64,000 nucleotides of DNA from Lineus longissimus (taxonomy: Eukaryota > Nemertea > Pilidiophora > Heteronemertea > Lineidae): positions 10,046,001 through 10,110,000 of the forward strand of contig NC_088316.1 in the NCBI RefSeq assembly GCF_910592395.1, written 5' to 3'. Positions 27,201 to 33,856 of this stretch are shown in pieces. The number at the start of each line of letters is the position of its first letter. The first letter of the stretch is position 1. The notes beneath the pieces are model-generated. The model had not been told where the DNA came from and ran no database searches. It worked only from the letters and a program-made list of their open reading frames with translations. Position numbers and translations under genes: made by a program.

Positions 27201-29200
27201 ATTGTCACAAAACCAATAAACCGATTTCTGCCGAAATTGACGGTTGATACAAGGCCAGGGTGTGACTAGGTGGTCTAATGTCAATTTCATTAAGTCAAAA
27301 AGGTAAAAAATGCGCAAAACGGGCCAATGCCACCAAACGGATGAACCGATGTCCACCAAACATCTTTTTCATTGTAAAACTCACAAGAATATATTTTACA
27401 CAAAAGAAATTTCACTTTCTGTTTTACAATATTTTCCTTTTTCCTGAAGTGCAGTGTGCAAAGTGCAGAAGTGCAAAAGTGCGAAAAAAAACTTGGTCTT
27501 CCCCTAGATACTCTTTGAAATGTTTGCCTATTTTTCTGCAAATTCAGCTCCATTTTTGTGACATTTTTCAAAATTGATTTTAAGTTTTATTTTTTGTCTG
27601 GGACGCTGAAAGTTTGGTAATTGTTTAATTTTGTTTTGTTTATATATTCTTTTGCAATAAGTTTAATATGTTCTATTGCAACAGAATGCCCTAGATTTCC
27701 AAAAATATTTCTTTGATGTTATAGTGTGGGATGTTTAATTGTTGACAGAGGGTTAGCCAGAGTGTTTTGATGATGTTAGATTCCCACAATAAATGTTGTA
27801 TGGTTTCATTATGTATGGAAAAAAACTACATGTGTTGGTGTTTGTGAGGCCACAGTTGTTTAGCCAGGTATTGACAGGCAATTTTTTATGTAAAATTTGT
27901 ATTGCAACATTCTAAGTTTCGTGTCCATTGTGGCCTGGTATATGAGGCAGTATATGCCACTCCAAGCAGCCTCATTGAGGTTGTATGCAGTTTCAGTCAT
28001 CCATTTGTTTTCTGATTTTTCTGGTCTTTTGCTTGTGCTTTTTATTTTTTGCCAATAAAAATAATTTCCAGGTTTTTAAAGTTTTTTGATCTTTTTTATA
28101 TCTAGAGTGTCAACTTCGGTCAAATTCGAACTCCCATTCTTTATTCTTTTTTCCAGTTTTTTGGTACTGCGTGTAGCACAGCTATTAGTTTGAAGGGTCT
28201 TGTTTGAATTCCATATTTTCTTGAGAATTGCCCGCATGTATAGAAATTCCCAGCTTCATCCACTAGATCATTTGAATACTTACGTAAGAACCAATCAGTG
28301 TAGAAGACTGTTTTGTCATTTATTTTAATACTATCATTATGAAAAATCATTTTTTAAGAGGATGCTCTTCTTTTGAATCAGCCATAGCAATCCAAGCTTC
28401 ATAGACATCTTGCAAGAATGGGTTTAAAGCCACACTTGGTATTGGCACACGGGTACTATAATTGTCTGAAGTAGTTTTTTTTCTCTTCAAAGTGAACCCC
28501 GTCGTTGAGGTAAGATAGCTGGGAAACCACCGAACAGAGTCCTATCACGACAACTCATGCAGATATCACTTATTTCTCACCTTTCCCATGCTCTTTCCAT
28601 AGTACCATTCATTAAACAAGTTTGTCATGCCAGTCGAAGGGCTTGGGTTTTTTATTTAAGGGCTATAAGAATGATTATATTACTAATTTGGGCTGCAATA
28701 GATGACGTTGCTTTTAGATTGGGGTAGGTTCAGGGTGTACATGTAGTTGATCAGTCGACCATTGACATAATTGGCGATGACATAATGCATTTTAATTCTT
28801 GAATCTTTATATTTCAGGTAACTTTTCTTGCCTGTACGCCGAATTCCATCTGATGCGCCTATCTGGGTACTATGTCATCCAAACCTACGTCCCCAGCGTT
28901 TTAATCGTCATACTATCTTGGGTATCTTTTTGGATCGACCACAGGGCCATTCCCGCCAGAATCTCGCTGGGACTTCTAACCGTGCTCAGTATAACCACGA
29001 TGAGTTCTGGTGCCCTTTCCCAGCTGCCAAGGGTGTCGTATGTCAAGGCGTTAGACGTATGGCTGGCTACCTGCCTAACCTTTGTCTTCTGTGGATTAAT
29101 AGAGTTTGCCATTGCTAATTACATTGCTAGGATTGAGCTGGATAGACAGAATAAACAGCACAGTTTGTCAAGAGAGGAAGATGATGTTTATCATTTGAAG
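3195..29200 (+). CDS. Glycine-receptor-like Cys-loop anion channel subunit (gene span, six visible exons, incomplete)
   Basis: Joining 3195-3286, 3570-3637, 7946-8163, 17406-17488, 23457-23594 and 28818-29200 gives one open frame of about 327 codons with matching phases at every junction. Seen: the agonist-site core (W-R-D-G-R-L, P-D-x-Y-F-x-N-E-K), a 13-residue Cys-loop, the second disulfide C-T-R-x-Y-x-T-G-N-F-S-C typical of GlyR/GluCl, TM1, TM2 preceded by P-A-R, and TM3. From family knowledge this is a pentameric ligand-gated chloride channel of the plasma membrane with an extracellular ligand-binding domain. Exon lengths 68, 83 and 138 equal those of vertebrate GABA-A/GlyR genes; the TM1-TM3 part, normally split, is one exon here. 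Signal-peptide exon, most of the intracellular loop and TM4 were not found, so the gene either extends past these exons or is incomplete. Ligand (glycine, glutamate, GABA) cannot be decided from sequence. Confidence 0.93.
3570..3637 (+). CDS. Channel exon B: 68-bp beta1 exon
   Basis: 68 bp between ttccag and gtaagc. Completes an Asp codon and reads [12 protein letters not shown] then T-I-D-Q-I-N-M. This is the conserved V-x-V-x-I beta-strand 1 region. The 68-bp length and the junction after the Met codon are those of exon 3 in vertebrate GABA-A and glycine receptor genes. Confidence 0.93.
3638..7945 (+). other. Intron of the channel gene, mostly unique
   Basis: 4.3-kb intron between the 68-bp and 218-bp exons. 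It holds one interspersed repeat at 6627-6763. Short ORFs on both strands around 5.4-6.4 kb carry no motif I recognise and I do not call them genes. Confidence 0.6.
6627..6763 (+). repeat. Interspersed repeat, copy 1
   Basis: About 140 bp starting ATTACCGGCGTC and containing GCCCTGGCATAGAAACTC and GAGACCACGG. A same-strand copy, roughly 85% identical by eye, is at 36372-36514. Origin unknown; a LINE or SINE 3' part is possible. Confidence 0.75.
7946..8163 (+). CDS. Channel exon C: ligand-binding loops D and A
   Basis: 218 bp after the acceptor tttctag and before gtaagtc. Starts D-Y-S-V-N-M-Y-L-R, keeping the Arg found at the glycine-binding loop D, then W-R-D-G-R-L-A-Y and [11 protein letters not shown], then N-R-L-M-R-L and G-T-I-S-Y-S. 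Vertebrate equivalents are 221-224 bp. It ends with two bases of a Lys codon that the 83-bp exon completes. Confidence 0.95.
8164..10482 (+). other. Intron sequence, no gene
   Basis: First part of the 9.2-kb intron before the Cys-loop exon. It contains a 29-bp tandem repeat at 9495-9582, and a tRNA-B-box-like pair of inverted segments at 8311-8336 and 8484-8514 that is probably a decayed short repeat. Confidence 0.55.
9495..9582 (+). repeat. 29-bp tandem repeat, three units
   Basis: Three units of 29 bp with the core GATCCTACTCCTGAATCAAG followed by TAGAAAT. The GATCCTA starts are at 9504, 9533 and 9562. Confidence 0.8.
10483..11317 (+). repeat. 423-bp tandem duplication
   Basis: Two direct copies, 10483-10888 and 10906-11317, starting ACTAAATRATGAATA and ending around GATTAGCGTCTGTTYCTCAA. 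They share long blocks such as CAGGACATTGCTTTTGATTG. Each includes ATACAGAGTG followed by an A/T-rich stretch, which resembles a mariner-type terminus. Confidence 0.88.
11318..12097 (+). other. Intron segment, nothing recognised
   Basis: AT-rich intronic sequence between the tandem duplication and the CCGTCGT tract. No coding motif or repeat found by eye. Confidence 0.5.
12098..12184 (+). repeat. (CCGTCGT)n minisatellite and CGT microsatellite
   Basis: Uninterrupted 7-bp units CCGTCGT followed by CGT triplets, just downstream of TTGGCTCACCGTAGGGGAG. A relative with the same GGCTCACC...CAGTGTCCGTCG order is at 42808-43010. ORFs across it are low-complexity artefacts. Confidence 0.9.
12201..13510 (+). 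repeat. ~300-bp satellite-like tandem repeat, five units
   Basis: Units begin near 12201, 12501, 12672, 12974 and 13271 at ACTRTGGCACGTTTCTTAAC. Each carries GAACTTGRAAYTTGG, ACACATGACYCC, a GGTCA-rich part, CTTGGCCACCARGGGG and GGTTTTTGATTTGACC. Unit 2 is internally deleted (~170 bp). Directly follows the CCGTCGT tract, so tract and array may belong to one element. Confidence 0.87.
13511..14093 (+). other. Intron segment with two poly-C tracts
   Basis: Unique-looking sequence carrying C runs at 13909-13923 (15) and 13941-13962 (22). The ORF reading P-P-P-P here is an artefact of the C run. Confidence 0.6.
14094..14710. mobile_element. 617-bp inverted-repeat element rich in CCTAACAC/GTGTTAGG
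   Basis: Left end GTGAGGTCGCAGCCAGTGTT is repeated inverted at the right end (AACACTGGCTGTGACCTCAC, 14691-14710). Both flanks inside are degenerate repeats of GGATCACACC, CCTAACACC and GTGTGACAC in both orientations. No coding potential; no clear target duplication. Looks like a non-autonomous foldback element. A truncated LINE starts about 175 bp to the right. Confidence 0.75.
14885..16795 (+). CDS. LINE ORF2 fragment: reverse transcriptase and C-terminal region
   Basis: About 635 codons open without a break; the coding frame already reads W-R-K-T-K-L upstream of the first Met at 14918. Motifs in order: N-Y-R-P-V-S-N-L (RT block 1), [23 protein letters not shown] (catalytic Asp), [19 protein letters not shown] (catalytic Y-A-D-D), N-D-D-K-T-E, and the C-terminal L-H-W-L-P-V and W-N-A-L-P tail of the CR1/L2/Crack/Daphne group. 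From family knowledge it copies RNA at a nicked target. The endonuclease domain is absent. The long intact frame points to a fairly young insertion. Confidence 0.93.
   Translation, partial: WRKTKLTVHHQMYRNQCAVVNKLIKQARTSHYSTKIIECGRDQKQIYKISRHLLGDTGSSPLPQSESPKELAESFSEFFTDKIAKIRETLNTAQDDGSQATDELPEGVTPLSEFPPATEEEVRRIVMKSPSKSCELDPVPTWLLKLCIDELLPILTAIINASLKASCVPRTFKSALIRPLLKKPGLDSDILRNYRPVSNLPFVSKVVEKVVDARLEHHLLSNSLHEEMQSAYRRGHSTETTLLRVQSDILGSLDRGDVTVLVMIDLSAAFDTIDHKILLKRFEQLFGITGSALAWIASYLDDRYQTVVIDRQRSTAVLLKYGVPQGSVLGPKMYCMYTKPLGNITRNHGQGHHFYADDAQLYDSFNPVIQHAQEDTIDCLDLCITDNGSWLKENMPKKNDDKTEVALFASIHRSKTLDHVSVNVGDSIIDSVACVRNLGVMFDKKMNMEAQVNAVCRSAYAQLRNVGLIRQYLSAFAARSLVCGLVTSRLDYCNSLLYGISKDLMNKLQRVQNVAARIITRTKRRDHISPVLRELHWLPVEQRVNYKILMHVFKCVHGTAPGYLSSLVNIYRPGRDLRSADDNRLEVPRARSKYGERCFSFSAAVLWNALPFEVRQARSLASFQTMLKTHLFRQCY
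14885..16882 (+). mobile_element. 5'-truncated CR1/L2-like LINE with ATAC tail
   Basis: Contains the ORF2 remnant at 14885-16795, then about 60 bp of 3' UTR and an (ATAC)n tail at 16857-16882. Tandem-repeat tails replace poly-A in CR1/L2-type elements. The endonuclease half is missing, so this is a dead-on-arrival 5'-truncated copy inside the channel intron. Confidence 0.88.
17406..17488 (+). CDS. Channel exon D: 83-bp Cys-loop exon
   Basis: 83 bp, acceptor cctttcag and donor gtaagta. Reads L-T-V-K-L-A followed by the signature loop [15 protein letters not shown], two Cys with exactly 13 residues between and the F-P-x-D core, ending L-E-S. Both length and phase equal the vertebrate Cys-loop exon. 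It is too short to appear as a long ORF and was found by phase matching. A 433-bp palindromic element lies 286 bp downstream. Confidence 0.96.
17489..17774 (+). other. Short intron segment
   Basis: Between the Cys-loop exon and the palindromic element. Only a CACACACACGCACGCAC stretch near 17700 stands out. Confidence 0.5.
17775..18207. mobile_element. 433-bp near-complete palindrome (foldback MITE)
   Basis: Ends AACAAAAGTAAGTC and GACTTACTTTTGTT. The halves pair nearly along their whole length. For example, GATCTTCAGTTGAATGAAAAA (17920s) matches TTTTTCATTCAATTGAAGATC (18053-18073), and TTTCAAAAATAACA matches TGTTATTTTTGAAA. Only about 70 bp in the centre is unpaired. No ORF of substance and no clear TSD. 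Sits in the intron 286 bp after the 83-bp channel exon. Confidence 0.85.
18837..20564 (-). mobile_element. Pogo/Tigger-like DNA transposon with long diverged TIRs
   Basis: Inverted repeats: left 18843-18930 and right about 20485-20562 share CGGTCGGCCCGCGAAACTTG and the adjoining TTCGAATGGAAAGTCGTTGA on opposite strands. The right end reads CAGTATATACTG inward. Between them lies a broken minus-strand transposase. Pogo/Tigger belongs to the Tc1/mariner superfamily and inserts at TA; no clean TA duplication is visible, so the ends may be a few bases off. Confidence 0.85.
19290..20272 (-). pseudogene. Tigger/pogo-type transposase (CENPB-like HTH plus DDE_1), broken
   Basis: Read on the minus strand. 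20272-19784 carries the CENPB-type DNA-binding part ([13 protein letters not shown]) and the first catalytic block I-N-M-N-E-T-F. Here the usual Asp of N-x-D-E-T is Asn. 19700-19338 carries the second block, [10 protein letters not shown] (the D-N/D-x-x-x-H region), and L-V-Q-P-L-D-R-T-I. The two parts are in different frames with about 85 bp between. Upstream of 20272 the frame [11 protein letters not shown] also belongs to it. Frameshifts plus the Asp-to-Asn change make it inactive. Confidence 0.9.
20565..21011. other. Intron segment, nothing recognised
   Basis: A minus-strand open stretch at 20848-20576 shows no family motif and lies outside the Tigger inverted repeats. I do not call it a gene. 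Confidence 0.5.
21012..21573 (+). repeat. Unclassified repeat family, copy 1
   Basis: Starts near TTGACGCAAGTACCCAACGC followed by GCCGCGAAGCGGCAAAA, contains TTTATAACGGGTCACCGTG and GACTTATAGCGC, and ends at TGTTGACTGTGCTTTAAGAG plus AGACTGGC. A reverse-oriented copy occupies 56608-57370. No clear coding capacity in either copy. Probably a non-autonomous transposon. Confidence 0.75.
21574..22220 (+). other. Intron segment, nothing recognised
   Basis: No supported coding region or repeat between the two transposon remnants. Confidence 0.5.
22221..22819 (+). mobile_element. Deleted mariner-like element with ~85-bp TIRs
   Basis: Left end TATACAGAGTGCATCAATAA and right end TTATTGATCCGCTCTATA are inverted copies. 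The pairing continues inward through AAATGTTACACTTCC and ATCTTTTATAATTTTGG. TA at both borders fits the Tc1/mariner TA target. The interior keeps only the transposase C-terminus, so it is an internally deleted copy. Confidence 0.85.
22322..22550 (+). pseudogene. Mariner/Tc-type transposase C-terminal fragment
   Basis: Reads [12 protein letters not shown], a decayed form of the W-P-x-R-S-P-D-L-T-P-x-D motif holding the last catalytic acidic residue. After a frame change it reads [13 protein letters not shown], a stop, and [15 protein letters not shown]. This is the usual C-terminus of insect- and invertebrate-type mariner-like transposases. Non-functional. Confidence 0.85.
22820..23456 (+). 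other. Intron segment, nothing recognised
   Basis: Unique-looking sequence leading to the acceptor of the 138-bp channel exon. Confidence 0.5.
23457..23594 (+). CDS. Channel exon E: 138-bp loops B and C
   Basis: 138 bp, acceptor cattccag and donor gtaaaat. Encodes [11 protein letters not shown], an [10 protein letters not shown] linker, and [11 protein letters not shown]. The Cys starts the second disulfide whose partner lies in the next exon. The length is identical to the GlyR exon. A 9-bp-TSD foldback element begins 65 bp after the donor. Confidence 0.95.
23660..24227. mobile_element. 568-bp foldback element with 184-bp TIRs and 9-bp TSD
   Basis: Arms 23660-23843 and 24044-24227 are about 97% identical inverted copies beginning GCTGAAAGGGTGGATGTCG. 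The spacer is 200 bp. TCGATTGGG occurs directly on both sides (23651-23659 and 24228-24236), a perfect 9-bp target duplication. Long TIRs with 9-bp TSD are the hallmark of Mutator-like (MULE) elements. No transposase is encoded. ORFs across the arms are mirror artefacts. Confidence 0.93.
24560..24856 (+). pseudogene. LINE ORF2 C-terminal fragment
   Basis: Open to a stop at 24856. Reads D-R-I-C-R-N-C-D-K then [13 protein letters not shown]. This is the C-x-x-C...H...C cysteine-histidine motif found after the reverse transcriptase in many non-LTR retrotransposons. Only the extreme 3' coding end is left; no RT motif is visible upstream. Confidence 0.75.
24857..25255 (+). other. Intron segment, nothing recognised
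   Basis: No coding motif seen. It contains TTTGACCCGCAGAATACCG-type sequence but no clear second copy. Confidence 0.45.
25256..27038. repeat. Inverted-repeat pair bounding a 1.78-kb block
   Basis: Left arm 25256-25335 (CAGTAGGCTCGCGTATACCG, then GTCAAAGCCAACGCG and CCGAAATTTTC) matches inverted right arm about 26965-27038 (GAAAATTTCGGAAGCG, CTTGGCTTTGACGGCGGG, TATACGCGAGTCTACTG). Likely TIRs of a decayed DNA transposon whose ends begin CAGTAG. No transposase motif found inside; no target duplication recognised. Confidence 0.7.
27290..28440 (-). pseudogene. L1/Tx1-like LINE ORF2 3' fragment, decayed
   Basis: On the minus strand 28350-28141 reads [12 protein letters not shown] then F-S-R-K-Y-G-I and A-V-P-K-N-W-K. 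This matches the D-L-x-x-x-x-G-x-F-x-(S/T)-x-x-x-(F/L)-x-x-K-Y and A-I-P-x-x-W region downstream of RT in L1/Tx1-type LINEs. Lower coordinates to about 27290 are A/T-rich with stops and keep a trace of a C-G-L-T-N-T-N-T-C segment. Boundaries are approximate. Confidence 0.6.
28441..28817 (+). other. Intron end before TM exon
   Basis: No repeat or coding signal apart from the acceptor tract ending atttcag at 28817. Confidence 0.5.
28818..29200 (+). CDS. Channel exon F: TM1-TM2-TM3 in one exon
   Basis: Begins after atttcag, completes Gly and reads N-F-S-C (second disulfide partner), then TM1 ([10 protein letters not shown]...), the selectivity motif A-I-P-A-R, TM2 ([10 protein letters not shown]...), the TM2-TM3 link L-P-R-V-S-Y-V-K-A and TM3 ending near F-A-I-A-N-Y. 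The proposed donor gtttgt after 29200 is weak; the frame stays open to 29314, so the 3' limit is uncertain. Vertebrates split this region with an intron between TM1 and TM2. Confidence 0.92.
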
Positions 29201-31068
29201 GTTTGTATATTAAAGCGATTGAATCACTGTAAACGTTTCTCTGAGCCATCCCATTATAGAGTCGGGAAAATCATTATATGTGATCAACTTATGGGTACTC
29301 AACTACCAACATGATTTATATCATGTTCAGCAAAATGAGAATTTTATGATGTGATAATTGCATCTCAATGTCCTAACAAAATCATATAAATTTTTGATGA
29401 GCGACTCAGAGAAGCTCCTGCAAGTGTACCTAGCTATTTTGTCTACATCGTATTAAACGTCGTTCCATTTCATTCATGTACAGACTACGTCGATGTGGTC
29501 TTATGGCTGGAACTCAGTCCTGGCTAGCTGACAAGAGGTTCCTGTTTCAAAGTCCACGGTCGATCTAAGACTCCGGGCAGGTCTCTTTATCTGACTTGCC
29601 CCCTCCACCCAGGTGTATAAATTGGTATCGGCCAGAAATGCTCAAATTGTAGGGCTGATTGGGCAGCTCATCTGAGTCTACAGAGAGACATCATGATAAA
29701 CCTGGGTTATTCTGAAGTCGGATGATCGCCTGTACCATAGTTGATATCAGACTGTAAACCCAAAACCTTGATATTTTAGCTCATATGAATATCAACACTT
29801 ATTACATGTAAGCACAATATTTCACAAACTGATACCCCGATTTCAATATCATAACTGGCGTTGGTTAATTAAGCATCATCGCAGGAATGTGGATGCATGA
29901 GTACTTCATTTTGTCATCGGACATTTTGAAAAACAAAAACTTTAAAAAAATCATTTTTATTTCAAACGTTTTTCGAAAACATTACTGGAAGTATAAAACG
30001 ACGACCGAACAAGTAAAACTGCATAGCAATTTGAAGGCAGTGTACTTCTAGCGTAGCAATAGCAGAGGCTTTGAAGTAACAGAGGGATGAAGCCACGTTT
30101 GATTTTAATAGGATTTGCTAAGTGGCGGTTTAGTATGTGCTTGTTATTCTGAAGCGTTTTTCCAAACGTTTTTTTTTCATATTGTCCATTTGACAATTGA
30201 AAACTGTTACATGAAAGCCATACGGTATCAAAAATGCAAGAATCCAATGTTTCGAACAAGGTCGATAAGAATTTGAAATTCTGATAGCGATGCCCTTGTA
30301 TGGTCGTAAGAGCTAGACTACCAATTGCTGGTACGAGGTACCAAATTGTGACAATATTGGGCTTTTTCAAGATAATTCGGCTTCTTTGAATGTCCGTCTC
30401 TATTGTCTGGTTGTTGTATCTTAAATACCAGTTTATGATTATTTGGCTAATAACGAAGTGATCCTAAAAATCTCCTCTAAGATATACGACGAGCACTCAC
30501 TTTCACTCACTAACGGTGCAACCAAATACCCTATATTTTCATAGGAATTAAAAGTTATATCAGTTATCACTTTGTTCGTTATGGTGACACATTGACAATC
30601 ACAAATATAAAAACAGGGTTGTATTATTATTTTTAAAGTTCCAAATTCTTGATCTTTATGATTCGAAGCAAGATGAATAGGGTTTGCCTCTAACTTATCG
30701 AAAAAACAGACCAGATTTCATCATGAGGAGTCGAAACTTCGTGATGGCCGGCAGGAATTGATAGTTAAAGATGTGAGCGGTCGTTTTACTTTCAGTACGT
30801 TTGTTCTTCTTTTTTAATTGGTAAACTCTTTTTTCGAAAAGTGTTTGACGTTTTTTCAATTTTGTTTTATCTATTAGATCGTTGAAAACGCGATATTTGT
30901 TATTTTTAGCACGTGCAACTCCTGGCTCAAATCAAATATTCGCGCCACGCGAGAGCACACGCTGAGTTGAGATGTTTCATCACCCAGGATTAAGGCCCAA
31001 CGTTCCATTGTCGTCGCAGTTCGCGGGGTATTCAGCGCGTCGCCATACATCGATCGGGTATTCGAAAT
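29201..31068 (+). other. Sequence downstream of TM1-TM3 exon; no TM4 exon seen
   Basis: I looked on the + strand for a TM4-like F-P...Y-W segment and found none. A SINE-like copy is at 29495-29640. Confidence 0.5.
29495..29640 (+). repeat. SINE-like repeat, diverged copy
   Basis: GGTTCCTGTTTCAAAGTCC resembles a tRNA B box. CCCCCTCCACCCAGGTGTATA downstream corresponds to CTCTCCACCCAGGGGTAAAC in the better copy at 53836-54065. Confidence 0.55.
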
Positions 31069-32135
31069 GATAGTTGATAAAGCTTGGAATCAGTGAAACC
31101 TTGAAAACAGTGATAAGCCTTGGAATCAGTCCAAAAAATGCATAAAAACATGAAATAATGCCATTGGAACCTAAGGTGGTTACGAATCAATATTTGGAGA
31201 TTATTTCTACATGATCAGATCGGAATTTGACGGTAGTTTAGAAATCAGTCGCATATCCGATTCAACAATCTATATTTTAGAACAACCCAGTCGTACCTCG
31301 CCTCCAGTGTACATTACTGATCTCCCAAATATGGGCATGCACGTCACGACACGCCCACCACACACCCATAATATGGACCAATCAGCGCTCCGCTTACTAC
31401 GCCACCACACGGGGCCTATTTGAGCTACGGAGCGGTGTGATCATACAGGGTGATACAGAGAAGATTGACTTCATCATGCAGTACCGGCTGGCACTTATCC
31501 GTACATCATCTTAAACATGACAAGAAACGTAGATGAAGGTTTATTACCGAAGGTTTTAGCCGGGTTCGGAGATGAAAAATGTGAACAAATTCCTTCGCTG
31601 TGAGCGATTTCGTACATCTTCATGTACACATCGAGGGATGTAGATATCTTTTCGTGATGTCACCAGTTCTAAGCGGACACATTTTTTAGTGATTCCCGTG
31701 TGCATGTTTGTCCTATCTACCAAGCTTAATCAGAGCATTATATATACAAAATGATTATTCTAATAAAAACGTTTTATTTTAGTATATGGAATACAAAACA
31801 ATCACAAAACCTTTCTTTTGCTTTCATTGAAAAGAAATCATTAGAAATTTGCAATTGCGGCCCGTCATGAATATAAGTTTATTTTTTAACGACAACAACG
31901 CATTTCAAATGCATTCCATGATGACGTCATCCTCCACAAAAAAGGTGGTTTCTGGAACTACTGGCAAATTGCTATCAATAAAGTCAGCTGGGACGAGATT
32001 GGCAGTTGGAAGGGTATAAATCGTGGAAGGAACGCACCCGATTTCACGCGGTACTTGCACAGTGACTCCACGGTTTAGTTCCAAGGTTTATCACTGGTTC
32101 CAAGGTTTCACTGATTCCAAGCTTTATCAACTACC
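31069..32135. mobile_element. 1,067-bp inverted-repeat element with 9-bp TSD
   Basis: Ends GATAGTTGATAAAGCTTGG and CCAAGCTTTATCAACTACC, with a further ~50 bp of inverted pairing (CAGTGAAACCTTG / CAAGGTTTCACTG, AGTGATAARCCTTGG). The 9-mer ATTCGAAAT flanks both sides directly (31060-31068 and 32136-32144). No transposase. The ORF at 31211-31423 is repeated in the second copy but shows no recognised domain. Superfamily is probably Mutator-like, from TSD length. Confidence 0.92.
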
Positions 32136-33856
32136 ATTCGAAATAGCTGGATCACTGATATGCTGGATTTGCTGGATTTACTGGATTGTGACTCATGGAT
32201 CACCACCACTTGAGCAATCTTTACTGATTAGCGCTATATAAATATAAACATTACATTACATTACACCGCCTGGCTTGAGGATCGTTCGGAAAATGGGATA
32301 TGATATTCATGTGCCGCACTAAATACGCACTAAAATGATCCTTGCGCGGAGGCCTCACCGGGTCCAGCCAGAATTAAAACCGGTTCAGGAATAGCGTGAT
32401 CATTCACAGTCACTTTTTTAATTTTTCAATTTGATGTGTCTTAAAGCATGGAAATCGCGGTAATTAGTTGTTTGAAAGGTACCAAGAGAGCCGCTACTGC
32501 CCCAAATTCATATCACTTTCTCATGGTAGAAAGGCCTTCAAAAGCGTTCGATTTAAATATGCATTACGATGTATTATACCATTGGTCCTTTTAAGTCACA
32601 ATATTCCAGCTTGTTTCCGTTGCATCTATGAGCCGCTCCCTTAACTGCAGTGCCAGAAACCAGAAGAAATAGCAACTAACTGCCTTCTTGATAAAGCCGG
32701 CCACAGTCTTTCAAATAAATTATTTGAAAGACTGACCGATAAAGCAAAATACTTCGCATTCAGCTAATAAAATATATTGCAGTTGAATCTCACCAAATCT
32801 ATCAATCTTACGTAATGGTGATTTGGGAGATCACGTTCGCTGGCAGGACAGTCAATAACAAACATCACCACCATATATCAAGTGGCGTAATTCCTAAAGT
32901 TGGCCCTTGGGTACCATAGGCATGGTTTGGGCCATTTGAAGCACAATTGTTCGAATCCGATTGCAATGATGGAAGTTCTGACATTCAGAGCCACGGATGC
33001 GGCTGATTGGACCTCCAGACATTTAGTCGTCTTTATTACATTTAAAAAATAAAGTTAGGACTTTTGATAGCTTTTCTGCTTTCGTTGATGGGAAAGGCCG
33101 CCTGCGAGTCTGTCTTGGGGTCCATATATATAACATCCTGAGAACAATGGGTACTGCAGCAAAAGGCTCGGTCTTTACAGGCCCGTATTATACTAGCAAA
33201 TTACCCTTGGCACAGGCATGTTAAGACGGGGTAGTACAAGAGCAACATATTATTGTCCTAAACCACTATTATTATTATAGATCAAGCATGGTACCCCTCA
33301 CTTTGACATGTTTAGAGGAGAGTTTACCTATGAGGAGTGTTGAATTATGGGCGGTGTTGATTGAATAGTGTGATGAATTGATGGTGGAAGTTAATTGATT
33401 ATGAGGCAGTGATGTATATATGATCCCATGTAGGACATGGTCAGCCCCCCCCCCCCCCCCACACACACACACACACACACCAGCCCAACTGTCAGCAAAA
33501 TAGTGATGTAGGAAAGATTTGCCCTCTGTCACCCCCCCCCCCCCCCCCCCCCCCATGTCCATTACCAGAAACAGGTCAAAGGCCTACAAGCACTGCAAGC
33601 CAGTGATTAGGCATTTTATGATATACAGTCTAACCGCAGGTCCTTTCATGTAGCACCACCACCAGTGCTCTGAGCCTGCTAAAAATCAAAATCTAAGAAT
33701 AGTACATGAGGAAACCAGCCCTGTAAAAATTATCTCCCAACCATCCCCCACTAACTAATGGAAAATGCCTTAGATGCCGGGGGATGGATATTTGATGAGG
33801 GGAGAGTTTCTGAGGAATAGTTTATTGACTTTAGCTCTCAGCTTATCTGAGCCAGG
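32136..33856. other. Intergenic block with microsatellites
   Basis: Holds an L2-type tail (AGCGCTATATAAATATAAAC followed by ATTACATTAC near 32231-32270), a C run plus (AC)n at 33445-33481 and a 23-base C run at 33532-33554. No gene recognised. Confidence 0.55.

Noticed and set aside
31211-31423. Conserved 70-codon ORF shared by the two 31/36-kb copies as a gene
   Set aside because: Conservation is explained by the nucleotide similarity of the element copies; no domain, and the ORF is far too short for a transposase.
32145-32225. Trp/Ile-rich segment (W-I-C-W-I-Y-W-I-V) as a candidate TM4 exon of the channel
   Set aside because: It is made of repeated GCTGGATTT units, lacks the F-P...N-x-x-Y-W pattern and leads into an L2-type SINE/LINE tail.
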